From the NCBI GenBank assembly GCA_963847615.1, contig CAWKAN010000016.1, positions 1 through 64,000 of the forward strand: a stretch of 64,000 bases of DNA. The letters run 5' to 3'. The notes below the pieces were generated by a model. The model searched no databases. It worked only from the letters and a program-made list of their open reading frames with translations, and had not been told where the DNA came from. The stretch comes from Palsa-883 sp963847615. GTDB lineage: Bacteria > Pseudomonadota > Alphaproteobacteria > Acetobacterales > Acetobacteraceae. Below are positions 55,990 to 64,000 of this stretch, in pieces. The stretch's first letter is position 1, and the number at the start of each line of letters is the position of its first letter. A program made the position numbers and the translations under genes.

Positions 55990-56640
55990 ATGCCGGAGCT
56001 TGACGGACCACGCTGGGGCCCGGCGTCCAAAGCCGTGCCGAAGCAGCTTGTCGTACTGTGCCACGGCCTCGGCGCCGACGGGTTCGACCTGATCGACCTG
56101 GCGCCGAGTTGGGCGCACGCACTGCCGGACGCGGTTTTCGTCGCCCCGCACGCGCCCGAGCCCTGCGAGCTGGGGCCGACCGGGCGACAGTGGTGGAGCG
56201 TCGCCGACCGCTCGCCCACGGTCGTCGAGGCGGGCGTGCGCCGCGCCGCGCGCTTCCTCAACCCGCGCCTCGACGCCGAGTTGGCGCGCCTGGGACTGCC
56301 AGCGGATGCCTACGCGCTGATGGGCTTCAGCCAGGGCGCGATGACCGTGCTGTTCACCGGGTTGCGCCGCGCCACCGCGCCGCGCGCCATCCTGGCCTTC
56401 TCCGGCGCGCTGATCGCGCCCGAAACCCTGGCCGCCGAAATGACCCACCGCCCGCCCGTCCTGCTGGTGCACGGCGAGGCGGACGACGTCGTGCCCGTCC
56501 AGCGCTCGCACGAAGCTGAGACCGCGCTGCGCGCCGCCGGCGTGCCTGTGGAGGCAACCTACATTCCTCGGCTGGGCCATGGCATCGACGACACCGGCCT
56601 GGCGATGGGTGCACTGGCCTTGCAGCGCAGCTTCGCGTGA
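55990..56640 (+). CDS. Phospholipase/carboxylesterase-family hydrolase
   Basis: 216 residues. VVLCHGLGADGFDLIDLAP is the oxyanion region, ALMGFSQGAMTVLF the Ser elbow, LLVHGEADDVVPV the Asp, and IPRLGHGIDD the His. Class similar to bacterial carboxylesterase EstB/YpfH. Substrate unknown. Start follows AGGAGAGCG. Confidence 0.87.
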   Translation: MPELDGPRWGPASKAVPKQLVVLCHGLGADGFDLIDLAPSWAHALPDAVFVAPHAPEPCELGPTGRQWWSVADRSPTVVEAGVRRAARFLNPRLDAELARLGLPADAYALMGFSQGAMTVLFTGLRRATAPRAILAFSGALIAPETLAAEMTHRPPVLLVHGEADDVVPVQRSHEAETALRAAGVPVEATYIPRLGHGIDDTGLAMGALALQRSFA

Positions 56641-56798
56641 CAGCGCCATGAATCCGCGCGGCTGGCCGGTCGGTCCCGCTTGCGAGCCGCGGCAGCGTTT
56701 GTCATAAACATGCTGGGTTCTCGGCGGCGCACAATATCTGGCGGATCGGAAGTGATTGGACCACCAGTGTTTGCGCTCCGTTCACAGGGGAGCGGCGC

Positions 56799-57359
56799 TT
56801 GCCCGACGGCGGACACTTCTACCCGGCGCTTGTGCTGAACGCGGATTTCCGCCCGCTGTCGTATTTCCCGCTCTCGCTCTGGGCGTGGCAGGATGCAGTA
56901 AAGGCGGTGTTCCTCGATCGCGTCTCCGTGCTGTCGGAATACGACACCGAGGTCCACTCCCCCAGCCGTCGGATGCGGCTGCCCAGTGTGATCGCGCTGA
57001 AGGACTACATCCCGTCGGCACGGCGGCCGGCCTTTACGCGATTCAACGTGTTCCTGCGTGACGCCTTCACCTGCCAATATTGCGGCGAGCGGTCGCCGGC
57101 GCACGACCTGACCTTCGACCACGTGGTGCCGCGCTCGCGCGGTGGGCGCACCACCTGGCAGAACGTCGTCACCGCCTGCGGCGAGTGCAATCTGCAGAAG
57201 GGCTCCCGGCTGCCGCGGGAATGCCGCATGTTCCCGCGCGGCAGCCCACGCCAGCCAACCACCTGGGAGCTGCAGGAAACCGGGCGGGCCTTCCCGCCGA
57301 ACTATCTGCACCTGAGCTGGCGCGACTATCTCTACTGGGACACCGAGCTGGAGAGCTGA
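56799..57359 (+). CDS. HNH endonuclease-family protein
   Basis: 186 residues from TTG 56799, preceded by AGGGGAG. The HNH/zinc region is FTCQYCGERSPAHDLTFDHVVPRSRGG, with the Cys pair, catalytic His and NVVTACGECNLQKGSR. The N-terminal half (VLNADFRPLSYFPLSLWAWQDAV) is shared with stand-alone HNH proteins of proteobacteria. No methylase or restriction partner is near. Confidence 0.87.
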   Translation: MPDGGHFYPALVLNADFRPLSYFPLSLWAWQDAVKAVFLDRVSVLSEYDTEVHSPSRRMRLPSVIALKDYIPSARRPAFTRFNVFLRDAFTCQYCGERSPAHDLTFDHVVPRSRGGRTTWQNVVTACGECNLQKGSRLPRECRMFPRGSPRQPTTWELQETGRAFPPNYLHLSWRDYLYWDTELES

Positions 57360-57374
57360 ACTCGCCACCCGTGC

Positions 57375-57395
57375 CCCCACGCGAGGCGCGTGGGG
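57375..57395. terminator. Hairpin between convergent genes
   Basis: CCCCACGC, loop GAGGC, GCGTGGGG: perfect 8-bp stem just after the HNH gene, before the convergent transporter. No T tract. Confidence 0.5.
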
Positions 57396-57415
57396 ACGCA
57401 GGCAGCCATGCCCGA

Positions 57416-58735
57416 TCAGTGCGGCAGGATTTCCCCCCGCGTCTCCCGCCCCAGCGCCATCGCCACGATCGACAGCGCCGCGAATCAGGTCATCACCGCC
57501 GTCGCCTTGGCGAAATCCCCGCCGAACGGCGCGGCCAGCAAGCCCGCCACCAGCGGCCCGAAGCTGGTGATCACCCGCCCCGAACCGTTGCAGAACGACA
57601 CCGCGGTGGCGCGCACGTGCGTGGGGAACAGTTCCGGCAAGTACACTGCATGGCCGGAGAACACGCCGAATCCGAAGATCGGCAGCATAATCGGATACGG
57701 GCTGTAGTCATGTACGCCGAGATAGAGATACAGCCCGGCGACGATCGTGCCGATACTGTACAGCACAATCGTCGGCCGCCGGCCAATCGCGTCGGCAACG
57801 AAACCGAATGCGGTGTAGCCGAGGATGCCACCCAGCCCCCACAGCATCATGCCGTGACCGATGAACGGCACCGCGGCGGGACCGGCGACACCACTGCGCG
57901 CCAGCACCTGGCCCTGGATGGTCGGCAGCCAGATCTGGCTGGTCCAGATCGCCAGCAGCGAGCCCAGGCAGAACAGCACCCCCACCATCGTGCTGTAGCG
58001 GTTCTCCCGGCTGAACAACTGTTTCGGGGCAAAGCTGAGGAACGAATGGTCTTCCGATGTCTTCGCCACCGCCGACCGCAGCGCCTGGCGCCGGGCGTGC
58101 GCCACCTGGAAGCGCTCCGGCTCTTCCATGCCGCGACGGATCAGCAACAGGATCAGCGCGGGCAAGACGCCGGCGAACAGCACGTACCGCCAGCCATAGG
58201 GCCCCACGATGGCAAACAACTGACCGCCGAACAGGCTGCCGAACCCGCCGCCGGTCATCATGATCCCCAGCACCTTGGCGCGTTGCGCCTCGGCGAAAGC
58301 CTCGGCGACCAGCGGGATGCCCACCACGAGTTCGGCCCCGGTACCGACGCCGGTAAAGAAACGACAGATGCCGAACATCACCGGCCCCTGCGAGAACCCC
58401 TGGAGCGCGGTGAAGATCGCCACCATCACCACACTCAGCGCCAGGGTGCGAATGCGACCGATATAGTCCCCGACAACGCCGAAGAAGAACCCGCCGACAG
58501 CCCAGCCGAGCAGCCCGACCATGCTCAACAGCCCACCCACCCGGCCGATCTCGGCGATCGTTGGGTTGCCGCCCAGCAGCTCGGTCAGCGCCGGGCGCAG
58601 CACGAGGGCGAACAGATTAAAATCGGTGTTGTCCAGTGACCAGCCGAGCCACGCGACCAGAAAGACCGTCCACTGGTAGCGCGTGACATCCCGCAGCCAG
58701 CCGTGTTGGCTGGTCGCCATCCCGTTGCGCGGCAT
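57416..58735 (-). pseudogene. MFS transporter with a late in-frame TGA
   Basis: 439 codons including the internal stop. TM1 carries FLVAWLGWSLDNTDFNLFALVL. Motif A reads FFFGVVGDYIGRIRTLALS. Membrane segments run to SFGPLVAGLLAAPFGGDFAKATAVMT at residue 416, then TGA at 57485-57487. The same frame continues FAALSIVAMALGRETRGEILPH to a stop at 57416, the usual end for this sugar/acid-porter group. The last membrane segment would be lost. Either a nonsense mutation or a base error. Confidence 0.75.
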
Positions 58736-58994
58736 CCGTTTCCCCCTCCAGGCCTTTTCGCCGAACGTTGTCGGCTTGGCATCGTTGTCCTGAGCCTATC
58801 GGGTTGGTTGCCGGATTCACCTGTTTTCCTGCCCGTCCGGAAGGTTTGACGCGAATTTATCGCGCGCTGCGTCAAACCGACCGCGCAATGGAACGCCCTG
58901 ATCCTCCCCCCGGGCGTCCCGAGGGGTCAGCCTGCCACCGCCTTCATCAACTGAGCAGGGACTCTACGCTCCGACCGGCTATCCGGCGGTGGGG

Positions 58995-59543
58995 TCAGAC
59001 TCGTTCGCTCAGCGCAATTGCCGCCCGGCAGCCGGTCTTGATGACCGCGCGGAGCAGGCGATACGCTGGCGCCTGCTCCGCGCCATGCGCCAGTGCGGCG
59101 TCTCGGTGCTCGAGTTCCTCGTCGCGGAACCGGCCGATCGTGGCGCTCAGGTCCGGCTCGGTCTGGTCAAGTTCGGCGAGCTGCTTCTGGTAGTGGGCGT
59201 CGATCGTTTCTTCCACCGCGACAGTGCAGGCCATCGCGGTCCGCTCTCCCAATGCTGCGGTCACCGCGCCAAGCGCGAACCCCACGAGATGCCAGACCGG
59301 CAGCAGCGCCGTCGGCCGCACCCGGCGATCTGCGACCAGGCCGTCGAAGGTGGCCAGATGCCGCTGCTCCTGCGCCAGCATATGCTGCACCAGCGCCGCG
59401 TCGCCCCGGCCGCGCAACGCCGCGAGCTGCCCTTGGTAGATGCGGACCGCGCCGTATTCGCCGGCATGATCCACCCTGATCATGCGCGCCACGGTCGCCG
59501 GCGCCGACGGCTTCCCCGGCAGCCGTGATCCTGCTTCGCTCAT
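58995..59543 (-). CDS. coq7: 3-demethoxyubiquinol 3-hydroxylase (Coq7 type)
   Basis: 182 residues. Diiron carboxylate protein that hydroxylates demethoxyubiquinol in ubiquinone synthesis. Fe ligands are in VDHAGEYGAVRIYQGQ, EQRHLATF, VEETIDAHYQ and FRDEELEHRD. Its start overlaps the dsbB stop (ATGA). Confidence 0.88.
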   Translation of the reverse strand: MSEAGSRLPGKPSAPATVARMIRVDHAGEYGAVRIYQGQLAALRGRGDAALVQHMLAQEQRHLATFDGLVADRRVRPTALLPVWHLVGFALGAVTAALGERTAMACTVAVEETIDAHYQKQLAELDQTEPDLSATIGRFRDEELEHRDAALAHGAEQAPAYRLLRAVIKTGCRAAIALSERV

Positions 59544-60049
59544 GTCTGCTGTCGCCCGCTTCGCCACAGCGCACCGGCCAGCGCAAGCGCCAACGCACAA
59601 GCATAGAGCATATCCATGGCTGCCATCGACAGCGGCAAGCCGGAGATCAGGAAGTTGGGCGAATCGCACGGCTTCGACGGCTGCTTTGGCATCGACTTCA
59701 ACATGTCGGCGATCGACCCACCACTGAATCGCGGCGCCTGACATTCGGGCAGCGGGCTCGGCCAGAGATGCTGCTCGACACCAACATGCAGCGCCGCTAT
59801 CGCAGCGTCACCCGCTGCCATCAGTACCGCAAGCCACAGCAAGGGCCGCGCTATGCCCCGAGGCAGCACCGTCGCGGCCAGCCCGAGCGCGACAATCACG
59901 CGATACGGCCAACGCTCCCATAGACATAGCGCGCAGGGCGCCAACCCCTCCCAGGTCTGCGAAACCCAGGCGATCCCCAAGGCGGCGCCGGCGGCCACCG
60001 CACTCACCAAGGCGATCGTTCGCGTGGTCGGAACCGACATGCCCCGCAT
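59540..60049 (-). CDS. dsbB: DsbB-family disulfide bond formation protein
   Basis: 169 residues, or 166 from a second ATG at 60040. Four membrane segments. The quinone-linked redox Cys pair is PCALCLWERWPY; the second pair is in PECQAPRF and KPCDSPN. It re-oxidises periplasmic DsbA using quinone, so its coupling to the ubiquinone gene coq7 makes sense. Confidence 0.87.
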   Translation of the reverse strand: MRGMSVPTTRTIALVSAVAAGAALGIAWVSQTWEGLAPCALCLWERWPYRVIVALGLAATVLPRGIARPLLWLAVLMAAGDAAIAALHVGVEQHLWPSPLPECQAPRFSGGSIADMLKSMPKQPSKPCDSPNFLISGLPLSMAAMDMLYACALALALAGALWRSGRQQT

Positions 60050-60311
60050 GTGCTCCCGAACCGACGCCCGCGCAAGCGGCCGTGCCTCCGGCGCCCAGCA
60101 AACGAAGCAGCCTCAGAGCCTAGGAACTCAGGGCTTCGCCTGGAAATCGGCCCTGGGCGTTGCCGCGGCCCCCCGGACACAACCGCCTTTGATCCCCCAG
60201 GGCGAAGCGTCGGCTTTCTTTCGGTCCGCTCGGCCGTTTGATGACCTGATTGCGTAGGATTAACGATAAGTTTACGATGCGATCAGGTGGGCGCGGTGGA
60301 AGGGGCACGCG

Positions 60312-60938
60312 ATGCTACGCATTCTTTGGGGACGGGCGACGTCCAGCAATGTGATGAAAGTCATTTGGCTGCTGGAGGAGCTGAACCTGCAATACGACCG
60401 GATCGACGTCGGGGGGTCCTTCGGCAAGACCAATACCCCCGAATACCGAGCGATGAACCCGACTGGCCTCGTGCCGACGTTGCAGGAGGATCACTTCACC
60501 CTTTGGGAAAGCAACGCCATCCTGCGTTACCTGTGCGCCGCGTATGCGCCTGACAGTCCGTTCTGGCCGCAGCAGCCGCGCGTGCGCGCCAACATCGATC
60601 GTTGGATGGATGCGCAACAGACGGTGCTGAACCGGCCGATGTCCGCGCTCTTCTGGGGCCTGGTCCGGACGCCGCCGGAACAGCGGGATGTTGCGACCAT
60701 CAAGGCCGCGATCACCGAGACCGCGCAGGTTTGGTCGATGGTTTCCGCCCAGCTCGCGCGCCACCCGTATCTGGCCGGCGACGAGCTAACCCTGGCTGAT
60801 TTCCCCTGGGGTCCGCATCTGCACCGCTGGTTCAACATGGCGTTCGACCGACCCGAGGTGCCGCATCTGCGCACCTGGTATGATCGGCTTCTGGAACGGC
60901 CGGCCTACAAGGAATATTTGGCCGGACAGGTGGTGTAG
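60312..60938 (+). CDS. Glutathione S-transferase-like protein
   Basis: 208 residues. Thioredoxin-like N-domain: RATSSNVMKVIWLLEELNLQYD and the gamma-Glu site NPTGLVPTLQED with WESNAILRYL; the helical C-domain has LAGDELTLADFPWGPHLHRWF. Substrate unknown. The intergenic 262 bases upstream hold no gene. Confidence 0.85.
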   Translation: MLRILWGRATSSNVMKVIWLLEELNLQYDRIDVGGSFGKTNTPEYRAMNPTGLVPTLQEDHFTLWESNAILRYLCAAYAPDSPFWPQQPRVRANIDRWMDAQQTVLNRPMSALFWGLVRTPPEQRDVATIKAAITETAQVWSMVSAQLARHPYLAGDELTLADFPWGPHLHRWFNMAFDRPEVPHLRTWYDRLLERPAYKEYLAGQVV

Positions 60939-60960
60939 AGCTTCGACTGCAAGCAATGAA

Positions 60961-60991
60961 CGCTACCCCTGGATCGAGTCCAGGAGTAGCG
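60961..60991. terminator. 31-nt hairpin after gst
   Basis: CGCTAC-C-CCTGGA, loop TCGAG, TCCAGG-A-GTAGCG: 12 paired bases in two segments. Position suits a terminator for gst. Its core GGATcgAGTCC is related to the short palindromes in the IS region. Confidence 0.5.
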
Positions 60992-61043
60992 CGGCAACTG
61001 GTCGCGGTTGGGGATGGAACTGATCGGCAGTTCCCTCCCCGAG

Positions 61044-61200
61044 ACCGGTACGAGCCGTCCGAAATGAAGAGCCTTCCACCTCTTCGGGGGTCTTGTGCTC
61101 GAGGTTCGCCAGGCAGTTGAGAGGGGCCGGGCGCCAAACCGGGACTCTTGCCACCGACCCAATGCCGGCCGATCGGTCCGCCATTTGGGCTGTCGGTCTG
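61044..61200 (+). repeat. Two-palindrome repeat, copy C
   Basis: 157 bp: CCGTCCGAAATGAAGAGCC starts the first hairpin; GCGCCAAACCGGGACTCTTG and CCCAATGCCGGCCGATCGG in the second half match copies A (minus strand) and B. Ends read GGTACGAGCCG and CTGTCGGTCTG. Confidence 0.65.
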
Positions 61201-61420
61201 ATGGACCCAGCCGAAACGACGGAAAGACCATGGCCCCTGGCCGGAACCTCTCACACTATCGCGGGCGCTGGCTCGATCCTTGCCGCACCCCAATAGTCCC
61301 CTGGGCGGCGTTCGCGCCTGAATACACCCAGTCCTGGCGATGGCGCGAAAACCGCTCCTCGGATCATTAGGCGCGACAAAGCCCGTCGTGGTCCTCCCGC
61401 TACAGCGGGAGACATCCGCG

Positions 61421-61867
61421 CTAGAATGGCCGCGCGATCACCATGATGACGATCACGATCATCAGGATCGTTGGGACTTCATTGGCGATCCGATAGAACT
61501 TCGGTGATCGCGTGTTGCGGTCTTCCAGAAAACCGCGGCGCCAGCCGGATAGCGCCCCTTGGAACCCCGACAACAACAGCACCGCGCCCAGCTTCGCGTG
61601 CCACCAACCTGCGTGCCAGTCGATCACCCCGGGGGTGAGCGCCAACAGCACGCCGAAGCACCAGGTCGCGATCATGGCCGGCAGCATGATCTGGCGCAGC
61701 AAGCGCCGCTCCATGACCTTGAAACGCTCGCTTTCGCCCGAACCAGGTTTCACCTCACAATGATAGACATAGAGCCGTGGCAGGTACAGCAGACCAGCCA
61801 TCCAGGCGATCATCGAGATGACGTGCAACGCCTTGATCCACGGGTAGAATGCGACCAGCACAGTCAT
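61421..61867 (-). CDS. hemJ: Protoporphyrinogen IX oxidase, HemJ type
   Basis: 148 residues, four membrane segments. FYPWIKALHVISMIAWMAGLLYLPRLYVYH holds the conserved His and Arg residues of HemJ; WWHAKLGAVLLL has another His. Oxidises protoporphyrinogen to protoporphyrin before HemH. Its start abuts the HAD gene on the same strand, two genes after hemH. Confidence 0.88.
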   Translation of the reverse strand: MTVLVAFYPWIKALHVISMIAWMAGLLYLPRLYVYHCEVKPGSGESERFKVMERRLLRQIMLPAMIATWCFGVLLALTPGVIDWHAGWWHAKLGAVLLLSGFQGALSGWRRGFLEDRNTRSPKFYRIANEVPTILMIVIVIMVIARPF

Positions 61868-62568
61868 TCGGTCCCCTCCAAGGCCGCGCGTAACAGCGCC
61901 GGCAGGTCATCCATCGCACGCAACGGTGCCGCACCCTCGGCCAGTAGATCGGCGCCATCGCCGTCCGGGCAAAGCCCCAGGCAGGTCATGCCGGCCGCCA
62001 TCGCGGCGCGAACGCCAGGCACCGAATCCTCGATCACCAGACAGGTCCCCGGCGCGACCCCCTCGGCCGCCACCGCGGCAAGGAACAGGTCCGGGGCCGG
62101 CTTGCCAAGTGCCACGTCGTGATGACTGTGCAGTCAACCGGCAACCAGGTCGGCCAGCCCAGTGCGATTGAACTTCGCCCACAATTCGGCATGTGAGGAA
62201 TTCGACGCGATCCGCCATGCCAGGCCAAGCCGCGAGGTCTCCATCAACGCCGCGGCCGCTCCGGGAATCAACGCAACCTCCTCGGCCAGCACCGAAACCA
62301 ATCGGTCCTCCAGATGATGCGCCCATTGCGCCGGCAGCCTGCGTCCGAGTTCGGCCTCGATCAACGGCACCATCGTCGTGAGGTTCAACCCGAGGAACCG
62401 TTTGCGGCACGCCTCACCCGTCATCGGCCAACCTAGCCGGGTCAGCTCCGCGGCGACCACACGGTTGACGGTCGGCTCGCTGTCGACCAGCACGCCGTCG
62501 CAATCGAAGATGACCAGACGCAAGGGCGCCTGGCGCGCACGCAGTATCCGGAGGGCATCAAGCGTCAC
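61864..62568 (-). pseudogene. HAD-superfamily phosphatase with an in-frame TGA
   Basis: 234 codons plus stop from GTG 62568, which overlaps the hemH stop. Motif I is LVIFDCDGVLVDSE, motif II IASNSSHAELWAKF, and motif III/IV ALGKPAPDLFLAAVAAEG and VIEDSVPGVRAA. Between motifs II and III, TGA at 62134-62136 (after LADLVAG) interrupts the frame, which continues LHSHHDVALGKPAPD. A CGA-to-TGA change would explain it (Arg expected). Phosphoglycolate-phosphatase-like. A GTG at 62115 could start a useless C-terminal piece. Confidence 0.75.
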
Positions 62569-63632
62569 GTCCCGAGGACCTGCGGCAAGGGGCAGGCGGT
62601 GTGCCGATTGGGGCAGGCGCGTTCGCCGAGGAAGCTGCACGATCCGGGACCGAGGGCCAGGGCGGCTTGCACGCGGTCTGCCAGGGCAGCAATGAAGTTC
62701 GGATCGGCATTCGGCGTCGGCAGGCGAAAGTAGCCCGGCACACCCGCGCGCGCCGCGCGTTCGCGGTATTCCACGTCCAGTTCGACCAAGGTCTCGGAAT
62801 GCTCCGAGACGAAAGCGATCGGCACGACAAGCACGGCGACTTGGTCCTGTGCGGCCCGCTCGATCTCCTGCTCGGTGCTTGGATCGAGCCATTTCTGCGG
62901 CGTGGCGCGCGACTGATAGCAGACGGTCCAATCGATCTCCGACGCGCCCCAGGCCCGCATCACCCCCTCGACCGAGCGCTTGATCTGGAACTGATAGGGG
63001 TCTCCACGGCGAACGATCGCCTCGGGCAAGCCATGCGCTGAAAACAGGATCCGCAATTTTACTTCCGGCGGCAGCTTTGCCCGTGTCGCTTCGTACGCGG
63101 TACCCAACCGCCTGGCGATCGAGGCGACGTAGCCTGCGTCGGCGAAATAGCAGCACAGCACAGTTGTCGGGACCGCAAGGCCGGTGCTGGCCGCTGCCTC
63201 CCGCCATGCGGTCAGGGAGCTGCCGGTGGTCGTGGTGGAGTACTGCGGATAAAGCGGCAACAGCAGCACATGGTCTGGTTGCCAGGCCTGCACGGCCCGC
63301 GCCGCCGCGTCGCTGAACGGATGCCAGTAGCGCATGGCGATAAAACATTTGGCGTCCAGTTCTGGCAACGCCTGTTCAAGCGCCGCGGCCTGTTGTCGGG
63401 TTTCCTCCAGCAACGGCGATTTCCCACCCAGCAGTGCGTAGTTGGCGGTGGCCGGTGCCACCCGCGCCCGGGTGATGATGCGGGCCAGCAACGGACGTAC
63501 GAAGAACGGCACCCGAAGAATTGCGGGGTCGCTGAACAGATTGAACAGAAATGGACGGATCGCCTCGGGCCGATCAGGGCCGCCGAGGTTGAACAGGACA
63601 ATGGCGACCCGTTGGGCTGGGTTATCCGGCAC
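62565..63632 (-). CDS. hemH: Ferrochelatase
   Basis: 355 residues. It inserts Fe2+ into protoporphyrin IX. VLFNLGGPDRPEAIRPFLFNLFSDP is the family N-terminus; ILFSAHGLPE carries the metal/His site and VSEHSETLVELDVEY the Glu. The C-terminal tail CSFLGERACPNRHTACP has three Cys, as in forms that bind a 2Fe-2S cluster. It overlaps the hemE end by 11 bases and the HAD start by GTGA. Confidence 0.93.
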   Translation of the reverse strand: MPDNPAQRVAIVLFNLGGPDRPEAIRPFLFNLFSDPAILRVPFFVRPLLARIITRARVAPATANYALLGGKSPLLEETRQQAAALEQALPELDAKCFIAMRYWHPFSDAAARAVQAWQPDHVLLLPLYPQYSTTTTGSSLTAWREAAASTGLAVPTTVLCCYFADAGYVASIARRLGTAYEATRAKLPPEVKLRILFSAHGLPEAIVRRGDPYQFQIKRSVEGVMRAWGASEIDWTVCYQSRATPQKWLDPSTEQEIERAAQDQVAVLVVPIAFVSEHSETLVELDVEYRERAARAGVPGYFRLPTPNADPNFIAALADRVQAALALGPGSCSFLGERACPNRHTACPLPQVLGT

Positions 63633-64000
63633 GCACCAGTTCCATCAGCCGTGCTACGTGCTCGATCGGGGTTTGCGGCACGATGCCGTGCCCCAGGTTG
63701 AACACGAACGGCCGACCGCGCATCGCCGGCAGGATCGTCCGTAGCTCGGTTTCCATTGCCTCGCCACCCGCCACCAGCGCCAACGGATCGAGGTTGCCCT
63801 GCAAGGCAACCGACTGGGGAACCGAAGCCGCCGCCATCGTCATGTCCGTCGAGCTGTCCACGCCGACCGCGTCAACGCCAGTCGCGCGGACGAACTCGCC
63901 CAGCATCAATCCGGCCAGACGCGGAAACGCGATAATCGGCACGCCGGGGCACCGTGTCCGCACGCCCCGCACAATCCTGCCGACAGGAGCAATCACGTGC
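63622..64000 (-). CDS. hemE: Uroporphyrinogen decarboxylase, C-terminal part
   Basis: 126 codons to the window edge. VPIIAFPRLAG, SVALQGNLDPLALVAGGEAM and FVFNLGHGIVPQTPIEHVARLMELVR are the C-terminal signature of HemE, which decarboxylates uroporphyrinogen III to coproporphyrinogen III. The N-terminus lies beyond 64000. First gene of the hemE-hemH-HAD-hemJ run. Confidence 0.9.
   Translation of the reverse strand, partial: HVIAPVGRIVRGVRTRCPGVPIIAFPRLAGLMLGEFVRATGVDAVGVDSSTDMTMAAASVPQSVALQGNLDPLALVAGGEAMETELRTILPAMRGRPFVFNLGHGIVPQTPIEHVARLMELVRAG

Larger units (their letters stand above)
60939..61420. other. Intergenic region with a palindrome and repeat copy C
   Basis: About 480 bases between gst (plus) and hemJ (minus). 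No gene is supported. It holds a 31-nt hairpin at 60961-60991 and a two-palindrome repeat at 61044-61200. Confidence 0.45.

Noticed and set aside
57485..57487. Selenocysteine at in-frame TGA codons (also 62134)
   Set aside because: Neither family uses Sec, and I see no bacterial SECIS-like hairpin right after the codon.

Overview
The window looks like an origin-proximal part of the chromosome of a high-GC alphaproteobacterium, most likely an Acetobacteraceae or other Rhodospirillales member. This rests on G/C-rich third codon positions, the mnmG-rsmG-parA-parB block with two canonical parS sites, a hemE-hemH-hemJ block, the mdh-sucCD / sucAB-lpd gene style, and coq7 with dsbB. The genus is an inference; no rRNA is present.

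Layout. 1-8.2 kb is a nest of broken insertion sequences (IS3, IS110, ISL3, IS256, IS110/IS1111, IS4, IS3 again, ISAzo13). 8.5-10.4 kb holds pyrD (one frameshift) and a class IIA HAD hydrolase. 10.6-17.3 kb (minus strand) holds pdxA, lpd, and sucB and sucA, the last two carrying many one-base insertions. 17.8-22 kb holds a hypothetical gene, an LVIVD-repeat protein, a CobW-type GTPase and a TetR regulator. 22.1-25.4 kb is a 1068-residue repeat protein with a papain-like NlpC/P60-type domain and a probable type I secretion signal. 25.4-28.4 kb is mdh-sucC-sucD. 29.4-33.6 kb holds a hot-dog protein, a broken 2OG oxygenase, an EF-G-like GTPase and a DedA protein. 33.7-37.9 kb is mnmG-rsmG-parA-parB, with parS inside rsmG and just after parB. 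38-44.6 kb holds a dead TauD-like gene, a flavin monooxygenase with an alpha/beta hydrolase, tRNA-Thr(GGT), ogt, a quinone oxidoreductase and a DHA2 transporter. 44.9-50.3 kb holds a nitroreductase-like gene split by a small transposon-like repeat, DUF6614-like and VOC proteins, a cysteine-dioxygenase-like enzyme, and an asparaginase-amidase-AtzG-like cluster. 50.3-60.9 kb holds two damaged MFS transporters, a flavin reductase, tRNA-Thr(TGT), uvrB, gluQ, an esterase, an HNH protein, coq7, dsbB and a glutathione S-transferase. 61.4-64 kb is hemJ, a HAD phosphatase, hemH and the 3' part of hemE.

TCA genes (mdh, sucCD, sucAB, lpd) dominate the metabolism seen. The usual single cluster is split here by about 8 kb of unrelated genes, including the large surface protein. 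Heme, ubiquinone and disulfide-bond genes fit an aerobic respiring cell.

The most novel signal is a family of roughly 150-bp intergenic elements made of two palindromic half-units around a spacer (44,933-45,090; 47,276-47,421; 28,771-28,919; 61,044-61,200; one lone half-unit near 8,165). The first copy has perfect 17-bp terminal inverted repeats and a 3-bp target duplication. Removing it restores the local reading frame of a nitroreductase-like gene, so it behaves like a non-autonomous mobile element. A second signal is a set of about 20-bp perfect palindromes, one of which sits in frame inside an IS256 transposase.

Caution: many one-base insertions (pyrD, sucB, sucA, tetR) lengthen a neighbouring base run by one. 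That pattern fits uncorrected sequencing error at least as well as gene decay.
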